Below, in pieces: positions 20,024 to 30,446 of a DNA stretch of 64,000 nucleotides. The position numbers were made by a program, and so were the translations under genes. The stretch comes from an uncultured Flavobacterium sp. GTDB taxonomy: Bacteria > Bacteroidota > Bacteroidia > Flavobacteriales > Flavobacteriaceae. The stretch lies in NCBI RefSeq assembly GCF_947632075.1, contig NZ_CANRNX010000001.1:39867-103866 (forward strand). Reading direction: 5' to 3'. Under the pieces are notes generated by a model. The model saw only the letters and a list, made by a program, of their open reading frames with translations. It ran no database searches and was not told the DNA's origin. Every line of letters starts with the position of its first letter. Position 1 is the first letter of the stretch.

Positions 20024-20308
20024 TGTTATTTTACAATACAACCAAGTAATGGTAAAAGTTGGTGTAAAATCTATTCCTGGTAAAATTTCTTCTATAAATG
20101 TAAAAACTCCACCAACCTTTCCTATTGCACCTTTAAAAATTCTTGAAATTAAAAAAGCAGCAATTGGAGCCCAAATAACATCTGAAAACTCCCCAAGAAA
20201 AGGAACAGTATAAGATAAATATCCAATAAAGTCAAACAATAAGCAAAGTACTAATTTTTTACTAGTTGCCATTTCTTTTACCTGTTTGTTTACTAAAATT
20301 TGTTCCAT
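20009..20308 (-). CDS. Small membrane protein, hypothetical
   Basis: 99 aa with hydrophobic segments LVLCLLFDFIGYLSYTVPFLGEF and VIWAPIAAFLISRIF; ends in the hairpin loop. Confidence 0.6.
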   Translation of the reverse strand: MEQILVNKQVKEMATSKKLVLCLLFDFIGYLSYTVPFLGEFSDVIWAPIAAFLISRIFKGAIGKVGGVFTFIEEILPGIDFTPTFTITWLYCKITKHPK

Positions 20309-20461
20309 ATTCGAATTGATTTAAACTTCTAATAAATAATCAATTAACTAAAAGTAAACCAAATTTACAGCTATTTAAAATAAAGTAACACGAATTTAAC
20401 GTAACTTTAGAGCATCTTTTTTGTATTGATTTTTCAAATCGATTCACTAAATAATTTTCAA

Positions 20462-21127
20462 ATGATGATTAAAGCGAAAAATATCCAAAAATATTATAAC
20501 GAATTACAGGTTTTAAAAGGTATTGATTTAGAAATTAATAAAGGAGAAATAATTTCTATAGTTGGATCTTCTGGGGCCGGAAAAACTACTCTTTTACAGA
20601 TTTTAGGAACTTTAGATAAACCAACCTCAACTGTAAATACTTCATTGATTATTAACGGGATTGATGTTTTAAAGTTGAACGATAAAGAACTTTCTAAATT
20701 TAGAAATTTAAATTTAGGGTTCATTTTTCAATTTCATCAACTTTTACCAGAGTTCACAGCATTAGAAAATATTTGTATTCCTGCTTTTATCGCTGGAAGA
20801 GACAAAAAAGAAACAGAAATTGAAGCAAAAAAACTACTTGACTATTTAGGTTTATCACATAGAGAAAAGCATTTTCCTTCAGAATTATCAGGTGGTGAAC
20901 AACAACGCGTTGCCGTTGCAAGAGCTTTAATTAATAAACCTGCTGTGATTTATGCAGATGAACCTTCTGGAAATTTAGATACACAATCCGCAGAAAATTT
21001 ACATCAACTATTTTTTAAATTACGCGATGAAATGAATCAAACTTTTGTAATTGTAACACATAATGAGGAGTTAGCCAATATGGCTGATAAAAAATTAGTT
21101 ATGAAAGATGGTCATCTACAACAATAA
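20462..21127 (+). CDS. lolD: ABC transporter ATP-binding protein, LolD-like
   Basis: [53 protein letters not shown]; start at 20462 or 20465. Confidence 0.85.
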   Translation: MMIKAKNIQKYYNELQVLKGIDLEINKGEIISIVGSSGAGKTTLLQILGTLDKPTSTVNTSLIINGIDVLKLNDKELSKFRNLNLGFIFQFHQLLPEFTALENICIPAFIAGRDKKETEIEAKKLLDYLGLSHREKHFPSELSGGEQQRVAVARALINKPAVIYADEPSGNLDTQSAENLHQLFFKLRDEMNQTFVIVTHNEELANMADKKLVMKDGHLQQ

Positions 21128-21157
21128 AAAAAGGAATTCTATAGAATTCCTTTTTTT
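21126..21157. terminator. Bidirectional intrinsic terminator
   Basis: AAAAAAAGGAATTCTATAGAATTCCTTTTTTT palindrome. Confidence 0.85.
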
Positions 21158-21162
21158 ATTGT

Positions 21163-21801
21163 TTAAATTTTCCCTTTTGAAATCATCACGTATAAAATTA
21201 CAATTGGAATTAAAAGTAAAATTGCCATTTCATAATGTACAAGTAATACGCGATAATCCAAAAGTAAAACAGATAAAAAACCTCCAATAGCTCCACCAAA
21301 ATGAGCAGTATGCCCAATTAAATCATTCTGTCTTTTCATTCCGTATAAAGAATAAAGTAAATACCCTATACCAAATAAATAAGCCGGAACAGGAATAATA
21401 AAATACAATCCTAATTTAGCTTCTGGAACCAATAAAATAGCTGCATACAAAACACCAGTAATTGCACCAGAGGCTCCAATGGCAGAATAGTATGGTTGTT
21501 TTTCGTGAATTTTCAAACTCAACAAGCTTCCACAAATCAAACTAATGATATAAACTATTAAAAAAGAAATTGAGCCAAAATATGAAATTACAACCGGTGC
21601 AAAAAAATATAAGGTTAAAAGATTAAAAACTAAATGTCCAATATCAGCATGTAAAAAAGCAGAAGTAAACATACGATACTTCTCGCCTTTTTGAATTGCT
21701 CCAATATTGAATTTATATTTTTCGAAAAATAAACGATCATTAAAACCTTTATAACTTACAAGACAAATAATCGCAATTAAAATAATTAGTACTTCATTCA
21801 T
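21163..21801 (-). CDS. Rhomboid-family intramembrane serine protease
   Basis: GASGAITGVLYA catalytic Ser; HTAHFGGAIGG catalytic His; 6 TM. Confidence 0.93.
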   Translation of the reverse strand: MNEVLIILIAIICLVSYKGFNDRLFFEKYKFNIGAIQKGEKYRMFTSAFLHADIGHLVFNLLTLYFFAPVVISYFGSISFLIVYIISLICGSLLSLKIHEKQPYYSAIGASGAITGVLYAAILLVPEAKLGLYFIIPVPAYLFGIGYLLYSLYGMKRQNDLIGHTAHFGGAIGGFLSVLLLDYRVLLVHYEMAILLLIPIVILYVMISKGKI

Positions 21802-21889
21802 AATTTTAATAAAAAAAACGAAGATAGTAATTAATCCATTTTTTTATTAATAAAATCAATATTAAAGTATCTTTGTGAAAATTTAAATT

Positions 21890-22777
21890 ATGGGTGCAAT
21901 AAGTTACTATTTGGTTTATGCAATTTTATGGTGTGTTTCTATATTACCATTTTCTTTGTTATATTTTTTATCAGATTGTATTTATTTTCTTCTTTATAAA
22001 ATTATCGGATACAGAAAAAAAACAGTCAGAAATAATTTAAAACTTGCACTTCCTCATTTATCAGATAAGGAACGTTTAATCATAGAAAAAAACTTCTACC
22101 ATCATTTATGTGATATGTTTTTAGAAATGGCTAAAACGGTAACCATATCTGAAGAAGAAATGAAAAAAAGATACAAGTTCAAAAACATTGAAATTGTAAA
22201 AGAATACGAAAAGAAAAACAAGAGTATTGTTTTAATGGCACCTCACTACGCAAGTTGGGAATGGGTGATTATCTTAGGAAAATACATAGATTATAAAGGT
22301 TTAGGAATTTACAAAAAACTTAGCAATCCACGTTTTGATCAATTGGTTCGTGATATGCGATCTAAATTCGATGCAGAATTAATAAGTACTAAAGATACCG
22401 TAAAAACAATTAAAGATTATCAATCGAAAAATTTACATGGTGTTTATTTGTTCTTAAGTGACCAAACACCCCGATTGAGAAAAGGCTTACATTGGGAAAA
22501 TTTTTTAGGCCATGAAGTTCCTGTTCACATGGGGGCAGAAAACTTAGCTAAAGAATTAGACATGAATGTACTTTATTTAAAAGTATCTCGTGTAAAACGT
22601 GGTTTTTATGAAGCAGAATTTATTCCTATTTCAGACAACGTAGCTAAAGAACCTGAATTTGAAATAACTAAACGCTTTTTAAAATTATCTGAACAACAAA
22701 TTTTAGAAAAACCAGATTATTATTTTTGGACACATAAACGTTGGAAACATATAGGCAAAAAAAACGAGACTAAATAA
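21890..22777 (+). CDS. Lysophospholipid / lipid A acyltransferase (LpxL/HtrB-like)
   Basis: MAPHYASWEW HX4(D/E) motif; N-terminal TM. Confidence 0.88.
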   Translation: MGAISYYLVYAILWCVSILPFSLLYFLSDCIYFLLYKIIGYRKKTVRNNLKLALPHLSDKERLIIEKNFYHHLCDMFLEMAKTVTISEEEMKKRYKFKNIEIVKEYEKKNKSIVLMAPHYASWEWVIILGKYIDYKGLGIYKKLSNPRFDQLVRDMRSKFDAELISTKDTVKTIKDYQSKNLHGVYLFLSDQTPRLRKGLHWENFLGHEVPVHMGAENLAKELDMNVLYLKVSRVKRGFYEAEFIPISDNVAKEPEFEITKRFLKLSEQQILEKPDYYFWTHKRWKHIGKKNETK

Positions 22778-22791
22778 GTCTCGTTTTTTTT
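22757..22791. terminator. Bidirectional terminator; 5' arm coding, stop codon at loop edge
   Basis: AAAAAAAACGAGACT-AAATA-AGTCTCGTTTTTTTT. Confidence 0.85.
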
Positions 22792-22800
22792 TATTTGTAA

Positions 22801-24189
22801 TTACAATCCTGCAATTTCTTTTATCTCGTCAATTACTTTTAAAGCTAATTCATCTGCAAGTTCTTGCGTTTTAGCTTCAGTATAAATACGAATAATTGGT
22901 TCTGTATTCGATTTTCTTAAATGAGCCCAATTTTCAGCAAAGTCAATTTTTACACCATCAATAGTAGTAATTTCTTCGTTTACATATTTCTCAGCCATTT
23001 TTTCTAAAATCAAATCAACATCAATAGCTGGTATTAATTCAATTTTATTTTTACTCATATAATATTGCGGATACGAAGCACGTAATTCAGCAACGGTAAC
23101 ATCTAAATTAGCTAAATGCGTTAAAAATAAAGCAACTCCAACTAATGAATCACGACCGTAATGTGTTTCTGGATAAATAATCCCACCGTTTCCTTCACCA
23201 CCGATTACAGCATTTGTAGCTTTCATCATTTCAACTACATTAACTTCACCTACAGCCGAAGCTTTGTAAGAACCGTTGTGTTTTTCTGTAACATCTCGTA
23301 AAGCACGAGAAGAAGACATGTTAGAAACTGTATTACCTGGCGTTTTACTTAAAACATAATCAGCAACAGCTACTAAAGTATATTCTTCACCAAACATTTC
23401 ACCATCGTTTGAAATAAACGCCAAACGATCTACATCCGGATCAACCACAATACCAAAATCGGCTTTTTCTTCAACAACTAATTTACAGATATCAGTTAAG
23501 TGTTCTTTCAATGGTTCAGGGTTGTGAGGAAAATGACCGTTTGGTTCACAATATAATTTCACAACTTCAACTCCCATTTTTTCAAGTAAAGCTGGAATTA
23601 CAACTCCACCAGATGAGTTAACTCCATCAACAACTACTTTAAACTTCTTTCCTTTTACAACTTCCGCATCAACTAATTTTAGTTTTAAAATTTCGTCAAT
23701 GTGTTTATCCATATAATCAGTAATTGGAGTAATCGTTCCTAAATCATCAACTTCAGAAAAAACAAATGCTTCAGATTCTGCAATTTCTAAAATAACAGCG
23801 CCATCAGCTCCACTTAAAAATTCACCTTTAGCATTCAAAAGTTTTAACGCATTCCATTGTTTAGGGTTATGAGAAGCCGTTAAAATAATACCTCCATCAG
23901 CTTTTTCTAACGGAACAGCGATTTCAACAGTAGGCGTTGTAGATAATCCTAAATCAATAACATCGATTCCTAACCCAATTAAAGTATTAACAACTAAATT
24001 ATGAATCATTGGTCCAGAAATACGAGCATCTCTACCAATTACTACTTTTAATTTATTTTTAGAAATGTTATTTTTTAAAAATGTTCCATAAGCCGATGCA
24101 AACTTAACGGCATCAACCGGAGTTAAATTATCTCCTACAACTCCACCAATCGTTCCTCTAATTCCAGAAATAGATTTTATTAATGTCAT
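22801..24189 (-). CDS. glmM: Phosphoglucosamine mutase
   Basis: TASHNPKQWNALKLLN phosphoserine loop; DPDVDRLAF metal site; RKSNTEPIIRIY. Confidence 0.9.
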   Translation of the reverse strand: MTLIKSISGIRGTIGGVVGDNLTPVDAVKFASAYGTFLKNNISKNKLKVVIGRDARISGPMIHNLVVNTLIGLGIDVIDLGLSTTPTVEIAVPLEKADGGIILTASHNPKQWNALKLLNAKGEFLSGADGAVILEIAESEAFVFSEVDDLGTITPITDYMDKHIDEILKLKLVDAEVVKGKKFKVVVDGVNSSGGVVIPALLEKMGVEVVKLYCEPNGHFPHNPEPLKEHLTDICKLVVEEKADFGIVVDPDVDRLAFISNDGEMFGEEYTLVAVADYVLSKTPGNTVSNMSSSRALRDVTEKHNGSYKASAVGEVNVVEMMKATNAVIGGEGNGGIIYPETHYGRDSLVGVALFLTHLANLDVTVAELRASYPQYYMSKNKIELIPAIDVDLILEKMAEKYVNEEITTIDGVKIDFAENWAHLRKSNTEPIIRIYTEAKTQELADELALKVIDEIKEIAGL

Positions 24190-24278
24190 AATATATAAAG
24201 TGTTTTTTCTATAATCAATTCACAAATATAAAAATAACCGAATCAAAAAAAGACAGAATTAATCATTATCTTCGAACA

Positions 24279-24881
24279 ATGAACTTTTTAGCCCACATTT
24301 ATTTATCAGGAAATAACGATCGCATTAAAATTGGGAATTTTATGGGTGATGGAATTCGAGGTAAGGATTATGAAAATTTTCATCTCGATATAAAAATTGG
24401 TGTTCTAATCCATCGAGAAATCGACACATTTACAGATGCTCATTTAATTTTCAGAAAGTCAAAAAGACGTTTTTCAGAAAAATACAATCATTTTTCTGGA
24501 ATTATAACTGATATGATTTACGATCATTTTTTAGCCAAAAATTGGAATAATTATAGTGAAATTCCACTTGAAGAATTTTCAAATAATTTTTATAAAAGTC
24601 TTGAACTTCATTATAAAGAATTAAATCAGAAAACTCAAAATATGCTTCCGTATATGACAAATAGAAACTGGTTGTATAATTATCAGTTTTTAGATGAATT
24701 GCAAATAATTTTGGGACAAATGGATAATAGATTCAAGTTTGATTCTAACATGAAAGATTCGATATCCGAGTTAAAAAAAGATTACATTTTGTTTGAAGAA
24801 GAGTTTACAATTTTTTTTCAAGAATTGATTACTTTTTCTGAAAATAAATTAAACGAATTACAACAAAAATTTTATCCGTAA
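24279..24881 (+). CDS. Acyl carrier protein phosphodiesterase (DUF479/AcpH-like)
   Basis: MNFLAHIYLSGNNDRIKIGNFMGD...HREIDTFTDAH. Confidence 0.9.
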   Translation: MNFLAHIYLSGNNDRIKIGNFMGDGIRGKDYENFHLDIKIGVLIHREIDTFTDAHLIFRKSKRRFSEKYNHFSGIITDMIYDHFLAKNWNNYSEIPLEEFSNNFYKSLELHYKELNQKTQNMLPYMTNRNWLYNYQFLDELQIILGQMDNRFKFDSNMKDSISELKKDYILFEEEFTIFFQELITFSENKLNELQQKFYP

Positions 24882-24885
24882 ATAA

Positions 24886-24917
24886 ATTGTTTAATCAGTT
24901 ATTCACAGATATTTTTG
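24886..24917 (+). promoter_or_regulatory. Bacteroidota-type promoter of the ClC gene; very short leader
   Basis: ATTG (24886-24889) - N20 - TATTTTTG (24910-24917), 4 nt before the ATG at 24922. Confidence 0.5.
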
Positions 24918-24921
24918 CAAA

Positions 24922-26733
24922 ATGGAAAAGAAAAAAAATACAATTAAAAATAAATTAGCCCACACCTTCAGATATTTTGAAGGTATATTGTATTTACTAA
25001 AATCTATTTTAACCGATAGACAATTTTTATATTTATCGTGCGTAATTGTTGGAATATCTTCAGCATTGGCAGTAATCGTTTTAAAAACATTTGCCCATTC
25101 TGTACATAAATTTGCTACTTACATTGATACTTTTTTAAAACTCCCGTATTTAAACAGTATTTTACCAATTATTGGAATTTTACTTACTGTTTTTATTGTT
25201 AGAAAGTTTTTAGACGGAACAATAGAAAAAGGTACCAGCCAGATTATGATTGCAGTTGCAAAAAAATCTGGTATTATGCCACGTAAACAAATGTATGCCC
25301 AAATTATCACAAGTTCGCTTACTGTAGGTATGGGTGGTTCTGCCGGATTAGAATCTCCGATTACTATTACAGGAGCAGCATTTGGTTCTAATTTCGCACA
25401 AAATTATCGCTTAAATTATAAAGACAGAACTTTACTTTTGGCTTGTGGTGTAGCTTCTGGAATTGCGGCAGCTTTTAACGCACCAATTGCAGGAGTTTTA
25501 TTTGCTATCGAAGTTATTTTGGCAGATATGAGTGTAACAGCTTTTATTCCAATCATGATTTCTTCAGCAACCGGAGCATTAGTTTCTAATGTTATTTTGA
25601 AAGAAGATATTTTATTATCATTTAAAAATCAGTTAACTTTTACAAATGATAATATTTTATACTACGTACTTTTAGGAATTGTAACTGGATTATTTGCTGT
25701 TTATCATGCCAGAATGTTTCGTAGAATTGAACATAAAATAGCTAATGCGAAGTTAAAACCATATCATAAAGCGTTGGTTGGTTCTTCCATTTTAGCTATT
25801 CTTATCTTCTTTTTTCCAACATTATTTGGTGAAGGTTATGAAAGTATAAAAGCATTAGCAGATAATAAAGCTGGTCTTGTTTTAGAAAATTCTTTAATAG
25901 AAAAATTCAAAGAAAATCAATGGGTAATTTTACTTTTTGTAACCGCAACAGTTTCAATTAAATCGATTGCAACAGGTTTAACCTTAGGAAGCGGTGGAAA
26001 CGGTGGAAACTTCGCTCCTTCGTTATTTGTTGGTTCTTATTTAGGATATATTTTAGCAAAATTCATTTCATTAATCGGGTTGAAAGATCTACCTATTAAT
26101 AACTTTACTATTGTTGGAATGGCTGGAGTTTTAAGCGGATTATTTCATGCACCTTTAACAGCTATTTTCCTTATTGCTGAGATTACTGGAGGTTATGGCT
26201 TAATGCTACCTTTACTAATCGTTTCATCAATTAGTTTTGCTATTTGTAAACGTTTCGAAAAATATTCGATGGATATTATCGGAATTGCAGATAAAGGAAT
26301 TGTTTTTACATCTGATAAAGATAAAAATCTTTTAAATAGAATAGAATTGCAAAGCATCATCAAAAACGATGTAGAAACATTAAATGAAAACGCAACAATT
26401 TATGATGTAAAACGAATTTTCTCAGAATCACATCAAACTTTTATCCCAATTTTAAATAACGAAAATAATATTGTTGGAATAATTTATTTAGATGGTGTTC
26501 GAAAATTCATCTTCAGTGGCTTTCAAATAAAATTCACAAATTTTAAAGACGTAATTCAACCTGCTCATTTCTGTTCTATTACAGAAAATACCGGAAACGT
26601 TTTAAAACACATGGACGAAAATAAAAATGTTCATATGTTATTAACCCGAGAAAATAAATATTTAGGTTACGTTGATAAAACATCGATTTTAGAAATTTAT
26701 CGCGAAAATCTAAAAAATCTACGAATAGAATAA
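24922..26733 (+). CDS. ClC-family chloride channel/transporter with C-terminal CBS domains
   Basis: GLESP gating-Glu motif, NAPIAGVLFAIEV, GSGGNGGNFAPSLFVG; CBS pair at C-terminus. Confidence 0.93.
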   Translation: MEKKKNTIKNKLAHTFRYFEGILYLLKSILTDRQFLYLSCVIVGISSALAVIVLKTFAHSVHKFATYIDTFLKLPYLNSILPIIGILLTVFIVRKFLDGTIEKGTSQIMIAVAKKSGIMPRKQMYAQIITSSLTVGMGGSAGLESPITITGAAFGSNFAQNYRLNYKDRTLLLACGVASGIAAAFNAPIAGVLFAIEVILADMSVTAFIPIMISSATGALVSNVILKEDILLSFKNQLTFTNDNILYYVLLGIVTGLFAVYHARMFRRIEHKIANAKLKPYHKALVGSSILAILIFFFPTLFGEGYESIKALADNKAGLVLENSLIEKFKENQWVILLFVTATVSIKSIATGLTLGSGGNGGNFAPSLFVGSYLGYILAKFISLIGLKDLPINNFTIVGMAGVLSGLFHAPLTAIFLIAEITGGYGLMLPLLIVSSISFAICKRFEKYSMDIIGIADKGIVFTSDKDKNLLNRIELQSIIKNDVETLNENATIYDVKRIFSESHQTFIPILNNENNIVGIIYLDGVRKFIFSGFQIKFTNFKDVIQPAHFCSITENTGNVLKHMDENKNVHMLLTRENKYLGYVDKTSILEIYRENLKNLRIE

Positions 26734-26811
26734 ACAACTCCAAAAAAGTTTACATCTTTTTTAAGTAACTAAAAAACAGGAAAATCGTATATTTGCGGTT
26801 TGACAATTTAT

Positions 26812-29643
26812 ATGCAAAATTCTGAAGAAAAAATTGAAGTTTATGGCGCTCGCGTTCATAATCTTAAAAATATAGATGTTGTAATCCCGCGTGAAAAACT
26901 TGTGGTAATCACAGGCCTTTCTGGTTCGGGAAAATCGTCGTTGGCTTTCGATACTATTTATGCTGAAGGACAAAGAAGATACATTGAAACTTTTGCTTCG
27001 TATGCACGCCAATTTTTAGGCGGATTAGAACGTCCGGATGTTGATAAAATTGAAGGCCTTTCGCCTGTTATTGCTATCGAACAAAAAACAACAAATAAAA
27101 GTCCAAGATCAACTGTTGGAACTATTACTGAAGTTTACGATTTTTTACGTTTACTTTATGCACGTGCATCTGACGCTTACAGCTACAACACAGGCAAAAA
27201 AATGGTGAGCTATTCTGATGAACAAATCAAAGATTTAATTATCAAAGATTTTAACGGAAAACGCATTAATATTTTAGCTCCGGTTGTAAAGTCAAGAAAA
27301 GGGCATTATCGTGAATTATTTGAACAAATTGCAAAACAAGGTTTTGTAAAAGTTCGAATTGATGGTGAAATTAAAGATTTGGTTTCAGGCATGAAAGCCG
27401 ATCGTTATAAAACCCACGATATCGAAATTGTTATCGACCGTATTGCTGTAGATGATTCTGAAGCAACTTTACAACGTTTAAACGAAAGCATCAAAACCGC
27501 AATGTATCATGGCGATGATATTTTAATGGTTTTAGAAAATGAAGCTAAAGAAGCGCGTTATTTTAGTCGTCATTTAATGTGTCCAGAAACTGGAATTTCT
27601 TATCCAAATCCTGAACCGAATAATTTTTCATTCAACTCTCCAAAAGGAGCTTGTCCGCATTGTAACGGATTAGGAGTAGTGAATGAAATCAATATGGAAA
27701 AAATTATTCCTAATAAAAGTGTTTCAATTAAAGCTGGTGGAATTATTCCTATTGGAGAACAAAAAAGTACATGGATTTTCAATCAATTAGAAATTATTGC
27801 TTTGCGTTATGAATTTAAACTTTCAGATCCTATAGAAAAAATTCCGGCGGAAGCATTGAAAATGATTCTTGAAGGTGGAAAAGAAAATTTCTCACATGCT
27901 TCTAAAGTTTTAGGGATTACAAAAGAATATAAAATTGATTTTGAAGGAATTACAAATTTCATAACAAATCAATATGAAGAAAGTGAATCTGCTACAATAA
28001 AACGTTGGGCGAAAGAATTCATGGACGAAAATAATTGTTCTGTTTGTGAAGGAACCCGTTTACGTAAAGAATCGCTTTTCTTTAAAATTAACGAGAAAAA
28101 CATTGGCGAATTGGCTGCCATGGACATTGACCAATTGTATGAATGGTTTGCCGATTTACACAATCATTTAGATAATAAGCAACAAATTATTGCTAAAGAA
28201 ATTATCAAGGAAATTAGCTCACGTTTATCTTTCTTGTTAGATGTTGGATTAAATTATCTGAATTTAGGACGAAGCTCAAAAACTCTTTCTGGTGGAGAAG
28301 CACAACGTATTCGCTTAGCTACCCAAATTGGTTCGCAATTAGTTGGTGTTTTATATATTTTAGATGAGCCAAGTATTGGATTGCATCAACGTGATAACGA
28401 AAAATTAATTCATTCGTTAGAGAAACTGCGTGATATTGGTAACTCAGTTTTAGTTGTTGAACATGATAAAGACATGATTGAAATGGCCGATTACGTTATT
28501 GATATCGGTCCGAAAGCTGGAGCAAATGGTGGAGAAATTATCAGTGCGGGAACTCCAAAAGAAATGCTTCTTGAAGATACATTAACCGCGAATTACATCA
28601 ACGGAAAATTAGAAATTCCAATTCCTAAAGAACGTAGAAAAGGAAACGGAAAATTCTTAAAATTAAGTGGTGCAACCGGAAATAACCTAAAAAATGTAAC
28701 TGCAGAGTTTCCTTTAGGAACTTTAATTTGTGTAACCGGAGTTTCCGGAAGTGGAAAATCTACATTAATTAATGGAACGCTTTATCCAATTTTAAATGAA
28801 CACTTCTTTAATGCTGTAAAAGTTCCTCAACCTTACAAAAAAATAGAAGGATTAGAACATATTGACAAAGTTATTGGAATTGATCAAAGTCCGATTGGAA
28901 GAACCCCACGTTCAAATCCGGCCACTTACACAGAAGTCTTTTCAGAAATTAGAACTTTATTTACCAAAACACCTGAATCTATGATTCGTGGCTACAAACC
29001 AGGTCGTTTTAGTTTTAACGTAAAAGGCGGACGTTGTGAAACTTGCGAAGGTTCTGGATTACGAAAAATTGAAATGAGTTTCTTACCGGATGTTTATGTT
29101 GAATGTGAAACTTGTCAAGGAAAACGTTTCAATCGCGAAACTTTAGAAATTCGTTATAAAGGAAAATCTATTGCAGATATTTTGAATATGACCATTGATG
29201 AAGCGGTTCCGTTTTTTGAGAACATTCCAAAAATATATCGCAAAATCAAAACCATTCAAGATGTTGGTTTAGGATATATTAAATTAGGCCAACAAAGTAC
29301 AACGCTTTCTGGAGGTGAAGCGCAACGTATTAAATTAGCAACAGAACTTTCTAAAAAAGATACTGGAAATACATTTTATATTTTAGATGAACCAACAACA
29401 GGATTGCATTTTGAAGATATTCGTGTGTTGATGGAAGTGATTCAAAGCTTGGTAAACAAAGGAAATACTGTTTTAATTATTGAACATAATATGGACGTAA
29501 TTAAAATTGCCGATTATATTATTGATGTTGGATATGAAGGTGGAAAAAATGGTGGGGAAATTATCGCAAAAGGAACACCAGAAGAGATTATAAAAAATAA
29601 GAAAAGTTTTACTGCGAAATTTCTTAAAAAAGAATTAACTTAA
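26812..29643 (+). CDS. uvrA: Excinuclease ABC subunit A, canonical-like
   Basis: [45 protein letters not shown], zinc modules CPHC...CSVC and CETC...CETC; start at 26812 preferred. Confidence 0.95.
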   Translation: MQNSEEKIEVYGARVHNLKNIDVVIPREKLVVITGLSGSGKSSLAFDTIYAEGQRRYIETFASYARQFLGGLERPDVDKIEGLSPVIAIEQKTTNKSPRSTVGTITEVYDFLRLLYARASDAYSYNTGKKMVSYSDEQIKDLIIKDFNGKRINILAPVVKSRKGHYRELFEQIAKQGFVKVRIDGEIKDLVSGMKADRYKTHDIEIVIDRIAVDDSEATLQRLNESIKTAMYHGDDILMVLENEAKEARYFSRHLMCPETGISYPNPEPNNFSFNSPKGACPHCNGLGVVNEINMEKIIPNKSVSIKAGGIIPIGEQKSTWIFNQLEIIALRYEFKLSDPIEKIPAEALKMILEGGKENFSHASKVLGITKEYKIDFEGITNFITNQYEESESATIKRWAKEFMDENNCSVCEGTRLRKESLFFKINEKNIGELAAMDIDQLYEWFADLHNHLDNKQQIIAKEIIKEISSRLSFLLDVGLNYLNLGRSSKTLSGGEAQRIRLATQIGSQLVGVLYILDEPSIGLHQRDNEKLIHSLEKLRDIGNSVLVVEHDKDMIEMADYVIDIGPKAGANGGEIISAGTPKEMLLEDTLTANYINGKLEIPIPKERRKGNGKFLKLSGATGNNLKNVTAEFPLGTLICVTGVSGSGKSTLINGTLYPILNEHFFNAVKVPQPYKKIEGLEHIDKVIGIDQSPIGRTPRSNPATYTEVFSEIRTLFTKTPESMIRGYKPGRFSFNVKGGRCETCEGSGLRKIEMSFLPDVYVECETCQGKRFNRETLEIRYKGKSIADILNMTIDEAVPFFENIPKIYRKIKTIQDVGLGYIKLGQQSTTLSGGEAQRIKLATELSKKDTGNTFYILDEPTTGLHFEDIRVLMEVIQSLVNKGNTVLIIEHNMDVIKIADYIIDVGYEGGKNGGEIIAKGTPEEIIKNKKSFTAKFLKKELT

Positions 29644-29658
29644 AAAAAATTAAAATTT

Positions 29659-30384
29659 ATGAATGACGAAATATTTAATGAAGAAGACGCTAAGATTAAA
29701 GAAAAGTTGACTCAAAAATCTTGGAACGAAATAAAAACAAATGATTCTTGGGCGATTTTTAAAATCATGTCTGAATTTGTAAACGGATACGAAAAAATGG
29801 GGCGTATTGGTCCATGTGTATCAATTTTTGGATCTGCAAGAACAAAAACTGATGATCCGTATTATAAACTTGCAGAAGAAGTTGCTTTTAAAATTAGCCA
29901 AGCTGGTTATGGAGTAATCACTGGTGGTGGACCTGGAATTATGGAAGCTGGAAATAAAGGTGCACATTTAGGAAAAGGAATTTCAGTAGGTTTAAATATT
30001 GAACTTCCATTTGAACAGCACTTCAATCCGTACATTGATCATGACAAAAATCTACAATTTGATTATTTCTTTGTAAGAAAAGTAATGTTCGTAAAATATT
30101 CTCAAGGATTTGTTGTGATGCCTGGTGGATTTGGAACTTTAGATGAGCTTTTTGAAGCAATTACTTTAATTCAAACCAAAAAAATTGGAAAATTCCCTAT
30201 CATTTTAGTAGGTACCGATTTTTGGTCTGGTTTAATAGATTGGATTAAAAATGTGTTATTAGAAAAATACAATAACATTTCTCCAAACGATATGAACCTG
30301 ATTAAAGTTGTAGATACAGCAGATGAAGTTGTTGAAGCTATTGATGCTTTCTACAAAAAATATAACTTGAAGCCAAACTTCTAA
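29659..30384 (+). CDS. LOG-family protein (TIGR00730-like)
   Basis: GGGPGIMEAGNKGA and PGGFGTLDE motifs. Confidence 0.93.
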   Translation: MNDEIFNEEDAKIKEKLTQKSWNEIKTNDSWAIFKIMSEFVNGYEKMGRIGPCVSIFGSARTKTDDPYYKLAEEVAFKISQAGYGVITGGGPGIMEAGNKGAHLGKGISVGLNIELPFEQHFNPYIDHDKNLQFDYFFVRKVMFVKYSQGFVVMPGGFGTLDELFEAITLIQTKKIGKFPIILVGTDFWSGLIDWIKNVLLEKYNNISPNDMNLIKVVDTADEVVEAIDAFYKKYNLKPNF

Positions 30385-30390
30385 TTATTA

Positions 30391-30424
30391 AAAAAAACCG
30401 ATTAAAAAATTCAATCGGTTTTTT
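30391..30424. terminator. Bidirectional intrinsic terminator
   Basis: AAAAAACCGATT...AATCGGTTTTTT. Confidence 0.8.
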
Positions 30425-30446
30425 ATTTCAAAAAAGTGTTTAAAAT

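Noticed and set aside
27600-28163. Antisense ORFs in the second uvrA (27600-27782, 27969-28163)
   Set aside because: Shadows of a strongly coding strand
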